Of a DNA stretch of 64,000 bases, positions 16,391 through 25,075 are shown one piece after another. This stretch comes from Nocardia sp. NBC_00565 (GTDB taxonomy: Bacteria; Actinomycetota; Actinomycetes; Mycobacteriales; Mycobacteriaceae). Under the pieces are notes generated by a model. The model saw nothing but the letters and a program-made list of their open reading frames with translations, did no database searches and was not told the origin of the DNA. Within the stretch, counting starts at the first letter, position 1, and every line of letters starts with the position of its first letter. The stretch is from assembly GCF_036345915.1 (NCBI RefSeq), contig NZ_CP107785.1:7998001-8062000 (forward strand). The letters run 5' to 3'. The translations under genes and the position numbers were made by a program.

Positions 16391-17479
16391 TCAGGCCAGG
16401 CGGCGACCATCGACGGCGGAGAAGAAGTAGGTATGTTCCGGCGAGGCCGCCAGCTGCACCCGGTTGCCCTTTGCGGGCGGGTTACGCCAATCCGCCCGGG
16501 CGACAATAGTTTCGCCCGCGCCGTTCGTCGCACCCTCGGCGACCGTGCGGCCGTAGATGTAGGCGTCGGAGCCGAGTTCCTCCACCACGTCGACCTCCAT
16601 CAGGATGCCCGACTTGTCGCCGCCGAGTTCGAGATGTTCCGGTCGAACACCGACCACCACCGAGCCCTCCGCCGCTTCCGCGACCGAACGCGGCACCGGC
16701 AGCGTGGCGCCACCGAGCTCAACGGCAGCGTCGGCGACCGGCAGCGTGAACAGGTTCATCGCGGGCGAGCCCATGAATCCGGCGACGAAGACATTCGCCG
16801 GATCCCGGTACAGGTCACGAGGTGTCGCGCACTGCTGCAACAGTCCGTCCTTGAGCACCGCGACCCGATCGCCCATGGTCATCGCCTCGACCTGGTCGTG
16901 GGTGACGTAGACGGTGGTGGTGCCGAGACGGCGCTGCAACTGCGCGATCTGGGTGCGGGTCTGCACGCGCAGCTTCGCATCGAGGTTCGACAGCGGCTCG
17001 TCCATCAGGAACACCTGCGGCTGGCGCACGATCGCCCGGCCCATCGCGACGCGCTGGCGCTGACCGCCGGACAGTGCCTTCGGCTTGCGAGTCAGGTACG
17101 GCTCCAGGTCGAGCAGTTTGGCCGCCTCCAGTACCCGACGCTCTTTCTCCGCCTTCGCGACCTTGGCCAGCTTGAGCGCGAAGCCCATATTCTCGGCGAC
17201 GGTCATATGCGGGTAGAGCGCGTAGTTCTGGAACACCATCGCGATATCGCGTTCCTTGGGTTCGGCGTGCGTGACATCGTTGGCGCCGATCAGAATGCGC
17301 CCGCCGTCGACATCCTCGAGTCCGGCGAGCATCCGCAGCGAGGTCGACTTACCGCAGCCCGAAGGACCGACCAGGACGAGGAATTCCCCGTCGGCGATCT
17401 CCAGATCCAGCTTGTCGACGGCGGGTTTGGTCGAGCCGGGGTAGAGCCGGGTCGCGCTATCGAAGGTCACAGTGGCCAT
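16391..17479 (-). CDS. sugC: Sugar ABC transporter ATPase (SugC/MsiK type)
   Basis: A 362-residue ATPase of the UgpC/MalK subfamily. It has Walker [10 protein letters not shown] (about 38-46), the signature LSGGQRQR, Walker [13 protein letters not shown] and the switch histidine in VTHDQVEAM. The C-terminal third is the regulatory TOBE/MalK extension, with [10 protein letters not shown]. No permease gene is adjacent; the permeases lacking an ATPase are sugA/sugB about 12 kb away. It may energise that importer and, like MsiK of Streptomyces, others as well. The gene stands alone on this strand. Confidence 0.88.
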   Translation of the reverse strand: MATVTFDSATRLYPGSTKPAVDKLDLEIADGEFLVLVGPSGCGKSTSLRMLAGLEDVDGGRILIGANDVTHAEPKERDIAMVFQNYALYPHMTVAENMGFALKLAKVAKAEKERRVLEAAKLLDLEPYLTRKPKALSGGQRQRVAMGRAIVRQPQVFLMDEPLSNLDAKLRVQTRTQIAQLQRRLGTTTVYVTHDQVEAMTMGDRVAVLKDGLLQQCATPRDLYRDPANVFVAGFMGSPAMNLFTLPVADAAVELGGATLPVPRSVAEAAEGSVVVGVRPEHLELGGDKSGILMEVDVVEELGSDAYIYGRTVAEGATNGAGETIVARADWRNPPAKGNRVQLAASPEHTYFFSAVDGRRLA

Positions 17480-17656
17480 GACAAATCACATCCCATCCCG
17501 GCAGGAACGTGCCGGACGATCCGAGTACAGGGTTGACCGGCGATACTACTGGGTGTGCTCGCTTCGCGCACGATATGCTCGAGTTCGCGCATCAGATCGG
17601 TGCGGTGGGCCACCATTGATCGTGCAGTTTCCGCCCGGATGCCGTACCGGGTCGTC

Positions 17657-18181
17657 CTAGTCGCCGACCACCGCGATCTCCGCCTCGTCGACCTGAGCAT
17701 CGGATTCGGTCGGGTTGGCATCGGCCTGCACGGTGATCCGTGTCTTGTCGATGCCCTCGGCTTCCAGCGCCGTCACGATATTGTCGGCACGGGCGTTGGC
17801 CAGGGATTTGGCTGTGATCGGGTTCGAATCCTGGGCGTAGGTCGTGATCTGGATTTTGGTGTCGTTTCCTTCCAGCGGGAGCGCTACTGCTTTGATGGTT
17901 GCGATATCGACCGCGCTGAGGTCCGAGCTGCCACTGGTGAAGGTGATCGGTGCGGCGGCCAGCACCGTGTTGATCGCGTCTTGGATCGTCTGCTGTGCGC
18001 TGCTGCGTGCCGAGCTCACTACGGAGGAGGCGGTGGCGGCGATACTGCTGCGCATGCCGTTCGTCTGCGTGGTCGATGCGGTCGTCGCAGCGGGTGAACT
18101 GCTGTCGGACCCGCATGCTGCGGTCATGAGCAGAACCACTGCCGTAGCGGCGATTCCGGCGGCGCTTTTGCTGGATATCAT
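17657..18181 (-). CDS. OmpA-domain lipoprotein
   Basis: A 174-residue lipoprotein. The start ATG has CAGGAG seven bases upstream. The signal peptide ends at lipobox TAAC (Cys23), a Ser/Thr/Ala-rich linker runs to about residue 70, and a compact OmpA-like C-terminal domain follows, with ITFTSGSSDL, IQITTYAQD and SLANARADNIVTAL. Such domains bind peptidoglycan or resemble the ArfA/OmpATb group of mycobacteria. It probably anchors to the outer face of the membrane and contacts the cell wall. It lies upstream of sugC on the same strand, about 180 bases apart, and is probably transcribed separately. Confidence 0.8.
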   Translation of the reverse strand: MISSKSAAGIAATAVVLLMTAACGSDSSSPAATTASTTQTNGMRSSIAATASSVVSSARSSAQQTIQDAINTVLAAAPITFTSGSSDLSAVDIATIKAVALPLEGNDTKIQITTYAQDSNPITAKSLANARADNIVTALEAEGIDKTRITVQADANPTESDAQVDEAEIAVVGD

Positions 18182-18502
18182 TTGACAGCTCCTGTATTCG
18201 ACGAAGAATCCATCTCTGGCATTTCATTGCGATTTCGGGAATTGTCAGAACTGCTGCGGTCTCGAACTGTAGTGTCCGCGTGCGCACGTCGATTGATGGT
18301 GCCGGTTACTGATCCTCGCACAGGCGCGTCGTCGAGAGTGTCGTTTCGCAGTCGCTCGGAATCCTGTCCCGAGTCCGGGGCTTTGCCACCGGATAAACGT
18401 AAGTCGAAGTGATCGTCGCGGTGACGGCGTAGCGTCGATGGGCAGCGTGTGCGTGCTCACCCGATCCAGCAGCCGAAGCACTGCGAGCGGGCGGAAGTCC
18501 AC
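18182..18502. other. Intergenic region, no feature recognised
   Basis: These 321 bases between the OmpA-like lipoprotein start and the channel-like remnant contain only short frames with poor codon character. The lipoprotein promoter must lie here, but I see no clear -35/-10 pair. Confidence 0.4.
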
Positions 18503-18838
18503 ATGGATGGGATCCCTTCGATGCCGATGGCGGACAGTTCTCGCAGCGGATCGGCCGGAGACCGGTACCGGTCACTCCGCCGCGCGCTGCTGCCGCCGAT
18601 CTTCATCATGTCGGTATTACTGCTGGCGTACTTCTCGCTGCCTTTCACGAAGATCGGCGACCTGCCCACCATGGTTCTGCTGCTGTGCGGTGTGCTGGCG
18701 GTGTTGTCGGTGTGTGTCTGGCAGATCCGCCGGGTGCTGCGTGCGGAAAACCCTGTTGCGCGGACCTCGGTCAGTTTCCGTCGACGCCAGTTGGGCAATT
18801 CCGGCCCGTTCCCGACCGGACGAGCAGAGGGGCAGTGA
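18503..18838 (+). CDS. Two-helix membrane protein, possible truncated potassium-channel remnant
   Basis: About 111 residues from ATG 18503. The segment RYRSLRRALLPP, then a helix, a second helix, and VWQIRRVLRAENPVAR resembles the N-terminal half of actinobacterial two-helix potassium channels, up to the point where the pore helix and selectivity filter should begin. Here the protein ends after a short Arg/Gly tail, without any TVGYG-like filter. It is either a decayed channel or an unrelated small membrane protein. It has no partner genes; its 3' neighbour is convergent. Confidence 0.45.
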   Translation: MDGIPSMPMADSSRSGSAGDRYRSLRRALLPPIFIMSVLLLAYFSLPFTKIGDLPTMVLLLCGVLAVLSVCVWQIRRVLRAENPVARTSVSFRRRQLGNSGPFPTGRAEGQ

Positions 18839-18940
18839 AAATGCGGTGCGGCCGGTGAAATTGTCGGTGTCGCTGGCTTGGCAGGTGGCGTCGGCACGGG
18901 CCGAGGCCGCTACCGGCTGGTTACGCGGAACGCCATCCGG

Positions 18941-19717
18941 CTACGGGGTCCGGATACCGGTGGCCGTGATTGACGATGCAGGCGGTTCCAGGACATCCGC
19001 GTGGCCGTATCGACGACACCAGCTCATGAGATAGCGGGCGTGGATTCCACACCAGCGGTAGACCACTGGCGGTGTGATCTCGCCGATCGGGCCGTGCTCG
19101 CCGCGGATGCGGATAACCGGGCCGAGCAAGGTGCTCGCAACTGCTTCGGCGGTGTCCAATCCGACGTTGGCCGCCTGCGCCAGCGATGGTGTGTCCCAGG
19201 TTCGGCCCGAGGCGATCGCCCCGGCCAGTCGCCCGGCGGTTCCGCCCTGACCTCCGGCGAACAGTTCGTGCAGCGAAGTGGCTCGGGGCATGGCGGGGCG
19301 GCGGAATTGGCACCCTCCATTCGCGGCGTCGTGTATCGCGGCAAGGAGCGGCGGGATGCCGGCGGGCTTGTCGTGCACGCCGACGACATCATCCGAACGC
19401 CGGTATGCCTCGTCCAAATGATCCTGCTCGATGCTGTGGCCTTGGGTAGCCAAGAGCACCGGGGTGCTGCGGTCGGCGGCATGCACCATATCTACGACAT
19501 CGAGGCCGTCGAATCTGAATTCCAGTCGGGGATCGCTCCATATGAGATCCGCGATGACTACATCGAATCGAAGGTTTTCTTCGATCGCATTTTGCACGCC
19601 CAACTGGTCGAGGGCGACGGTTACCTCGGATCCTTCGAACGATCGTGACAGCGTCGGCTCGATCACCATCCCCAACGGCGATGCAACAAGAATCCGCATT
19701 CTCGCATATTTGCCCAT
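18941..19717 (-). CDS. Pseudo-receiver plus helical domain regulator (copy 2)
   Basis: A 258-residue protein. Residues 7-130 look like a response-regulator receiver fold: MRILVASPLG first strand, DVVIADLIW with a possible phospho-acceptor Asp, PVLLATQG and HDKPAG. The acidic pair that normally binds magnesium after strand 1 is absent. The C-terminal part has GRLAGAIASGRTWDTPSLAQ, AANVGLDTAEAVAS (helix-turn-helix-like) and a tryptophan/cysteine-rich VYRWCGIHARYLMSWCRRYGH. It is a clear tandem paralogue of the next gene. I do not recognise the family and infer only a regulatory role. Confidence 0.6.
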   Translation of the reverse strand: MGKYARMRILVASPLGMVIEPTLSRSFEGSEVTVALDQLGVQNAIEENLRFDVVIADLIWSDPRLEFRFDGLDVVDMVHAADRSTPVLLATQGHSIEQDHLDEAYRRSDDVVGVHDKPAGIPPLLAAIHDAANGGCQFRRPAMPRATSLHELFAGGQGGTAGRLAGAIASGRTWDTPSLAQAANVGLDTAEAVASTLLGPVIRIRGEHGPIGEITPPVVYRWCGIHARYLMSWCRRYGHADVLEPPASSITATGIRTP

Positions 19718-19929
19718 GAGTTTCGTCCCGTCGATGTCGGTTCGGCTGTGGACATCACATCATGAATATCTGGCAGGGCATGCGAAAAAATTTGGCGTAG
19801 GCAAAATGCGTCATATGCCTTGGTGTGGCGGCACAATTAGTGACTCGGACCCACGTCCGCAGGGCGGCTGTTTACCTGACGCAAGGATCGGTCGGCAACA
19901 TATTGCCGACGTCGGACGCGCGCACGGTA

Positions 19930-20679
19930 TCACCCGGTATCTGCCCGGTATTTCGGCAGCAACACATCGTCGTGGCCGTTCCGCCGGCACCAACTGGTCA
20001 GATATCGGGCGTGCAGCCCACACCAGCGATAGACGGCGCCGAGTGTCATGGGTATCTCTGGATCGTGTTCGCCGCGTTGTTGAATGATCGGGCCGAGGTA
20101 GGTACTGGTCACCTTGTTGGCCGTGTTGATGCCGACTTGGGCGGCTCTGGCCAGCGTCGGCGCATCGGAGGCTCGGCCCGCGGCGATCGCACCGGCTAGC
20201 CGGCCCGACGTGGAGCCCCGCTGCCCATCGAAGAGCGCGTACAAGGGCGCAACGGTGTTCTGCGCGGCATCGGCTATGGACCGTTGGCCGATGGCGGCGT
20301 CGTGTATGGCGGTCAGCAGGGTGGCGACACCGGAGGACTTCGCGTAGACACCGGCGACTTCGGGGCGCAGCCGTGCCTCGTCCAAGAGATCCTGCTCCAT
20401 CGAATGACCTTGTGTCGCAATGAGAATCGGGGCGAGCCGATCCGCCGCCGCCAGCATGTTCACCACATCGAGACCATCGAAGGAGAACTCCAGTGCGGGG
20501 TTGTTCCAGACCAGATCCGCGATGACGACATCGAACCGGTAGGTCGCGGTGATCGCGTTCTGCACCTCCCGCCTGTCGACTGCGACCGTGACGACCGGAT
20601 CGGAAAGTTCTCGGATCAACGTCGGAGCGATCACCTTCCCCAATGGTGACGCCACCAGAATCCGCATTCCCGTCTTCAT
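19930..20679 (-). CDS. Pseudo-receiver plus helical domain regulator (copy 1)
   Basis: A 249-residue protein if begun at ATG 20679 (MKTGMRILVAS), where similarity to its paralogue starts; the frame is open upstream but unmatched. It shares the same order: strand MRILVASPLG, DVVIADLVW, PILIATQGHSMEQD, then GRLAGAIAAGRASDAPTLARA and VYRWCGLHARYLTSWCRRNGH. The two copies are separated by 212 bases on the same strand. The strongest conservation is in the C-terminal WCG-HARYL-SWCRR-GH block, so that part is likely the functional core. Partner and target are unknown. Confidence 0.6.
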   Translation of the reverse strand: MKTGMRILVASPLGKVIAPTLIRELSDPVVTVAVDRREVQNAITATYRFDVVIADLVWNNPALEFSFDGLDVVNMLAAADRLAPILIATQGHSMEQDLLDEARLRPEVAGVYAKSSGVATLLTAIHDAAIGQRSIADAAQNTVAPLYALFDGQRGSTSGRLAGAIAAGRASDAPTLARAAQVGINTANKVTSTYLGPIIQQRGEHDPEIPMTLGAVYRWCGLHARYLTSWCRRNGHDDVLLPKYRADTG

Positions 20680-20886
20680 GCTCCAATCGTGCTCTGGGGC
20701 CACTTGATTGGGCAAGGTGGGAGTTACGCAGTCCTGGTGCCTTTTTACAGCCCCGACTCGTATTTCCTTAGGATAGACAGCTTTCCAGAATTCGGTGATC
20801 GATTGTGCTCGTTTTGTGGTCGGCATCGGCATAAGGCAGTAGTTCGGGAACGATGATGAAATGGTAAGTGCTCCAGGGGGAAACAG

Positions 20887-21087
20887 GTGTTGGGGTGTGT
20901 GGTTGCGGCGAGGATGCCGACCACGGCGTGCGCCAGCGTGGCCGGTACCGATCCCGCGCTGGTCAGGCCGGCCGACTCGGTTGCCGCGCGTTATCGGGAG
21001 GCGGTACCCGAGAGGTCGGTATGGGAGGCGGGGGCGCGATTGCCGACACCCCAGTTCGTCGGGTCGCTCGGACGGGTCAGCCGGTAG
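20887..21087 (+). CDS. Possible small protein, 66 residues
   Basis: A short frame starting with GTG at 20887, six bases after a strong AGGGGG Shine-Dalgarno site, with G or C in most third positions. The product has no membrane helix and no motif I recognise. It ends 42 bases before the LLM oxidoreductase gene and could be its upstream operon partner. The remaining parts of the gap 20680-21128 show nothing else. Confidence 0.35.
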   Translation: MLGCVVAARMPTTACASVAGTDPALVRPADSVAARYREAVPERSVWEAGARLPTPQFVGSLGRVSR

Positions 21088-21128
21088 CCTCGATCGGGGA
21101 ACCAGATCGAGCGACGAGGAGCAGACTC

Positions 21129-21923
21129 ATGACCCGACCGGTTCGAATCGGTGTACAGCTGCAACCCCAGCATGCCCCCGACTACGGACTCCTGCGTGAC
21201 GCCGTATTGCGGGCCGAAGACGTGGGCGTCGATATCGCCTTCAACTGGGACCACTTCTATCCCCTGACCGGCGACCCGAACGGCGCGCATTTCGAATGCT
21301 GGACCATGCTCGGCGCCTGGGCCGAGCAGACCGAGCGCATCGAGATCGGCGCACTTGTCACCGGCGGCGGCTACCGCAATCCGGACCTGCTCGCTGATAT
21401 GGCGCGCACCGTCGACCACATCAGCGACGGCCGACTCATCCTCGGCATCGGCGCCGGGTGGTTCCAGAAGGACTACGACGAGTACGGCTACGACTTCGGT
21501 ACGCCCGGGACCAGGCTTGCGCTCCTGAAGGAGAACATGGCCCGGCTCACCGCTCGGCTGAAGAAACTGAATCCACCGCCGACCCGGGATATCCCGATCC
21601 TGATCGGCGGCGGCGGTGAGAAGAAGACACTGCGGTTGGTCGCGGAGTACGCCGACGTGTGGCACACCTTCGCCGATCTCGACGTGCTCGCGCACAAGAA
21701 CAAGGTGCTCGCCGAGCACTGCGCGGCGGTGGGTACCGATCAGGCGCGGATCGAGCGCTCGGTGCAGTGGCCGGGTGCGGAGCAGGCCGCGACCTTGGTG
21801 GCGGCGGGGGTGACGCTGTTCACCATCGGCATCAGCGGTCCGAAGTACGACTTCAGTGAGGTCGAGCGCGCGGTCCGCTGGCGCGATGAGATCAATCCGG
21901 AACCGGTCAGCGGCCTGGCCTGA
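21129..21923 (+). CDS. F420-dependent LLM-class oxidoreductase
   Basis: A 264-residue luciferase-like TIM-barrel protein. The start ATG at 21129 has GAGGAG upstream. Family marks are VGVDIAFNWDHFYPL near residue 35, GALVTGGGYRNPDLLADMA, LILGIGAGWFQKDYDEYG and the conserved IPILIGGGGEKKTLRLVAEYADVWH region (cofactor phosphate site). The length is on the short side for the TIGR03560-like F420 group. Substrate is unknown. Such enzymes use reduced F420 or FMN in actinobacteria. Confidence 0.82.
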   Translation: MTRPVRIGVQLQPQHAPDYGLLRDAVLRAEDVGVDIAFNWDHFYPLTGDPNGAHFECWTMLGAWAEQTERIEIGALVTGGGYRNPDLLADMARTVDHISDGRLILGIGAGWFQKDYDEYGYDFGTPGTRLALLKENMARLTARLKKLNPPPTRDIPILIGGGGEKKTLRLVAEYADVWHTFADLDVLAHKNKVLAEHCAAVGTDQARIERSVQWPGAEQAATLVAAGVTLFTIGISGPKYDFSEVERAVRWRDEINPEPVSGLA

Positions 21924-22094
21924 GCGTAGCGCCGGGTCGGTGACAGGGTTCGAATCACTGTGATCGGAATTCGGACACCGGTGGTTCGCAACTGATCCGG
22001 CGCACGCCGGGCCGTCGCGAACGGTCCGGGCCAAGACCGCGCCCGGCAGGGTAGCTGCGGATTAGCGCCCGATCGGACGATAGGGTTACCCGTC

Positions 22095-23888
22095 ATGGCT
22101 GTTCTGCCCGCTGTGCGGTCTCGTGCGTTGATGGCCGTCGTATTGCTCGCCGTCGGCCTCGCGGCCACGGCGTGCGGTTCCGGCGACGACTCCTCATCCG
22201 ACCGGAACCAGTGCGCGCCACCCGGGCTGAGTGCGGCCTCGGCGGCGCCGACGAATCTCGGTTCGGCGGCCTCGGCGGGCGAGGATCGGTACACCACGGC
22301 AAACACCCAGCCGCTGTCCGCGATCGACACCAGCAAACTGCGGCTGCTGACCCCGGGCAAGCTGAGCGTCGGCACGTTGAGCGACGCACCGCCGAGTATC
22401 TGCTTGAATCCGACCGGTACGTTCACCGGCTTCGACAACGAACTGCTGCGCGCGATCGGCGCGAAACTCGGTTTGCAGGTGGAGTTCTCGGGCACCGAGT
22501 TCGCACCGCTGCTCTCGCAGGTGTCCAGCGGCCGCTTCGATATCGGCTCGTCGAACATCACCACCACCGCCGAGCGTCGCGAGCGGGTCGGCTTCACCAA
22601 CGGCTACGACTTCGGCTACTTCTCCCTGGTCGTCGCCAATGGCAGTGCAATCAAGGGCTTTTCGGATCTGGGCCGCGGCACCAGGATCGCCGTCGTGCAG
22701 GGCACGGTGCAGGACGACTATGTGGTCAACCAGCTGCATCTGGACCCGGTGAAGTTTCCGGACTACGCGACCGCCTACGCGAATCTGAAGTCCGGGCAGG
22801 TGGACGCCTGGGTGGCGCCGTCGGCGCAGGCCGAGGGCCAGGTCAAGCCGGGCGATGGCACCTCGGTCATACAGAACACCTTCAGCCTGGACAACTTCGT
22901 CGGCTACGCCGTTGCCAAGAACAACCAGCCGCTGATCGACGCGCTCAACAGCGGTCTGGACGCGGTCATCGCCGACGGCACCTACGCCAAGCTCTACGCG
23001 GACTGGGTGCCACGGCAGCTGCCGCCGGGCTGGAAGCCGGGCTCGAAAGCCGCACTCGCACCGCAACTTCCGGATTTCGCGGCCATCGTGGCGGAGAAGA
23101 AGCCGACCGACGATGCGCAGAGCGCGCCGAAATCGACGGTGCAGCAGTTGAAGGAGACGTTCTTCGACTGGTCTTTGTACCGCAAGGCATTTCCCGATCT
23201 GTTCAAGACCGGTCTGCCGAATACCCTGATCCTGGCGCTGGTTTCGGGCGTCCTCGGCACTGTCCTCGGCATGTTGCTCGCGGTCGCCGGCATCTCCCGG
23301 ACCCGCTGGCTGCGCTGGCCCGCCCGGGTCTACACCGATATCTTCCGCGGCCTGCCCGCCGTGGTGATCATCCTGATCATCGGGCTCGGCATCGGCCCCG
23401 TGGTCCGCAGTATCACCGGCAACAACCCGTACTGGCTGGGCGCGATCGCACTGGCTCTGCTCGCCTCGGCCTATATCGGTGAGATCTTTCGCTCCGGTAT
23501 CCAGTCGGTCGAGGCCGGTCAGCTGGAGGCGGCCCGCGCCATCGGCTTCGGCTACCGCCAGGCAATGACGCTGGTGGTGATCCCGCAGGGCGTGCGCCGG
23601 GTGCTGCCCGCGCTGATGAACCAGTTCATCGCGTTGATCAAGGATTCGTCGCTGATCTACTTCCTCGGCCTGCTCGCCACCCAGCGCGAATTGTTCGCGG
23701 TCGGGCGAGATCTCAACGCGCAGACCGGAAATCTCTCCCCACTGGTCGCCGCGGGCCTGGTCTATCTGCTGCTGACCATCCCGCTCACGCACCTGGTGAA
23801 CTACATCGACCACCGGATGCGCACCGGTCGGCCCGACCAGCCCATCGACCAGGTCGAGGCGGCCACGATCACGGAAGGGCGCGGATAA
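22095..23888 (+). CDS. Amino-acid ABC transporter: binding protein fused to permease
   Basis: A 597-residue fusion. A signal peptide ends in lipobox TAC at Cys27. A periplasmic-type amino-acid binding domain (about 85-330, with TFTGFDNELLRAIG and DIGSSNITTTAERRE) is followed by a linker and a HisM/GlnP-type permease domain (about 375-585) with coupling segment EAGQLEAARAIGFGYRQAM. Lipidation of the binding domain is compatible with the fusion: it would tether the N-terminus outside. The ATPase gene follows three bases later. Polar amino acids such as glutamine or glutamate are the likely substrates by family. Confidence 0.88.
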   Translation: MAVLPAVRSRALMAVVLLAVGLAATACGSGDDSSSDRNQCAPPGLSAASAAPTNLGSAASAGEDRYTTANTQPLSAIDTSKLRLLTPGKLSVGTLSDAPPSICLNPTGTFTGFDNELLRAIGAKLGLQVEFSGTEFAPLLSQVSSGRFDIGSSNITTTAERRERVGFTNGYDFGYFSLVVANGSAIKGFSDLGRGTRIAVVQGTVQDDYVVNQLHLDPVKFPDYATAYANLKSGQVDAWVAPSAQAEGQVKPGDGTSVIQNTFSLDNFVGYAVAKNNQPLIDALNSGLDAVIADGTYAKLYADWVPRQLPPGWKPGSKAALAPQLPDFAAIVAEKKPTDDAQSAPKSTVQQLKETFFDWSLYRKAFPDLFKTGLPNTLILALVSGVLGTVLGMLLAVAGISRTRWLRWPARVYTDIFRGLPAVVIILIIGLGIGPVVRSITGNNPYWLGAIALALLASAYIGEIFRSGIQSVEAGQLEAARAIGFGYRQAMTLVVIPQGVRRVLPALMNQFIALIKDSSLIYFLGLLATQRELFAVGRDLNAQTGNLSPLVAAGLVYLLLTIPLTHLVNYIDHRMRTGRPDQPIDQVEAATITEGRG

Positions 23889-23891
23889 AAT

Positions 23892-24617
23892 ATGAGTGCC
23901 TCCCTCACCGGTACCGGTCTGCAGCTGCGGCTGGGCAACAACCAGGTGCTGCGCGGTGTCGACATCCACGTCGACGCGGGCAAGACCACTACCGTCATCG
24001 GGCCGTCCGGCTCGGGCAAGTCGACGCTGCTGCGCGTGCTGAACCGCCTCTACGAACCCGATCAGGGCGATGTGCTGCTGGACGGCGAATCGGTGCTGAA
24101 GCAGGATCCCGACCGGCTGCGCCAGCGCATCGGCATGGTCTTCCAGCACTTCAACCTGTTCCCGCACAAGACGGTCGCCGACAATGTCGCGCTCGGTCCG
24201 CGCAAGCTGCGCGGGCTGTCGAAGGAGCAGGCCAGGGCGCTGGCCATCGAGCAACTCGAGGTCGTCGGGCTGGCCGATAAGGCCGATGCGCGACCGTCGA
24301 ACCTGTCCGGCGGGCAGCAGCAGCGGGTGGCGATCGCGCGTGCGCTGGCCATGCAGCCCGAGATCATGTTCTTCGACGAGGCCACCTCGGCGCTGGATCC
24401 GGAGCTGGTGAAGGGCATCCTCGCGCTGATGGCCGAGCTGGCGACCAAGGGTATGTCGATGATCGTGGTGACCCATGAAATGGGTTTCGCGCGCAGTGTT
24501 TCCGACAGCGTGCTGTTCATGGACGCCGGTCAGGTCGTCGAAACCGGGACCCCGGACGCGCTGTTCGACAACCCGCGGACGCCACGTCTGCAGCGTTTTC
24601 TTTCGCAGGTTCTGTGA
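23892..24617 (+). CDS. Amino-acid ABC transporter ATPase (GlnQ type)
   Basis: A 241-residue ATPase with Walker A GPSGSGKST (about 37-45), Q-loop MVFQHFNLFPH, signature LSGGQQQR, Walker B IMFFDEATSALDPE and switch VTHEMGFAR. This is the polar amino-acid (HAAT) subfamily. It starts three bases after the fused binding-protein/permease gene, so the two make a minimal two-gene importer. All motifs are intact. Confidence 0.92.
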   Translation: MSASLTGTGLQLRLGNNQVLRGVDIHVDAGKTTTVIGPSGSGKSTLLRVLNRLYEPDQGDVLLDGESVLKQDPDRLRQRIGMVFQHFNLFPHKTVADNVALGPRKLRGLSKEQARALAIEQLEVVGLADKADARPSNLSGGQQQRVAIARALAMQPEIMFFDEATSALDPELVKGILALMAELATKGMSMIVVTHEMGFARSVSDSVLFMDAGQVVETGTPDALFDNPRTPRLQRFLSQVL

Positions 24618-24715
24618 CCGCCAGCACACCCTGAGCAAATTGCATAGATGCGCACCTGCTAATGTATTTGGCGCTCGAGCTCTACCTGTCCAGCGATAGG
24701 AAAGAGGGACGTCTC

Positions 24716-25012
24716 ATGACAACAGCGCATCTGGAGCACACCGCACACGACCATGTCCACGGGCCTGGCTGCGGCCACACCACCGTCGAGCACAACGACC
24801 ACGTCGACTACGCCCACGACGGCCACCTGCACCGCGAACACAACGGCCACTGGGACGAATGCGAGCCGGCGGGCCATGCCGAACACCCGGGCCACGACCA
24901 TGTCCACGGCCCCGGCTGCGGCCACGAAGCCGTCCAACACGGCGACCATGTCGACTATCTGCACGACGGCCACCGCCACGCCGCCCACAACGGCCACTAC
25001 GACGACCACTGA
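24716..25012 (+). CDS. Histidine-rich metal-binding repeat protein
   Basis: A 98-residue cytoplasmic protein from ATG 24716, with GAGGGA upstream. It consists of two copies of a motif starting HDHVHGPGCGH and continuing through DHVDY-x-HDGH-x-H-x2-HNGH, so about a quarter of residues are histidine, with single cysteines in GCG. Such proteins buffer or chaperone zinc, nickel or similar ions. Upstream, CAAAT (24636-24640) and ATTTG (24666-24670) flank an imperfect inverted arrangement that could be a metal-regulator operator. A perfect terminator follows the stop. It is not related to the ABC transporter before it. Confidence 0.7.
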   Translation: MTTAHLEHTAHDHVHGPGCGHTTVEHNDHVDYAHDGHLHREHNGHWDECEPAGHAEHPGHDHVHGPGCGHEAVQHGDHVDYLHDGHRHAAHNGHYDDH

Positions 25013-25022
25013 CCCAACCCGC

Positions 25023-25057
25023 TCGCGCCGATCCGCAGAACCGACGGATCGGCGCGA
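25023..25057 (+). terminator. Terminator after the His-rich gene
   Basis: Thirteen-base perfect arms (TCGCGCCGATCCG at 25023-25035 and its complement at 25045-25057) around a 9-base loop, starting ten bases past the stop codon. Confidence 0.8.
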
Positions 25058-25075
25058 ACACGGCACGATGGTGTC

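Noticed and set aside
22194..24638. An 814-residue open frame antisense to the amino-acid ABC transporter genes
   Set aside because: It spans two sense genes and their junction and has a low-complexity composition, so it is a shadow of high-GC coding sequence.
24716..25012. Repeated segments that might be a CRISPR-like or satellite array
   Set aside because: The repetition is at protein level (two His-rich units in one frame with a good ribosome-binding site). There are no spacers or regular short repeats.
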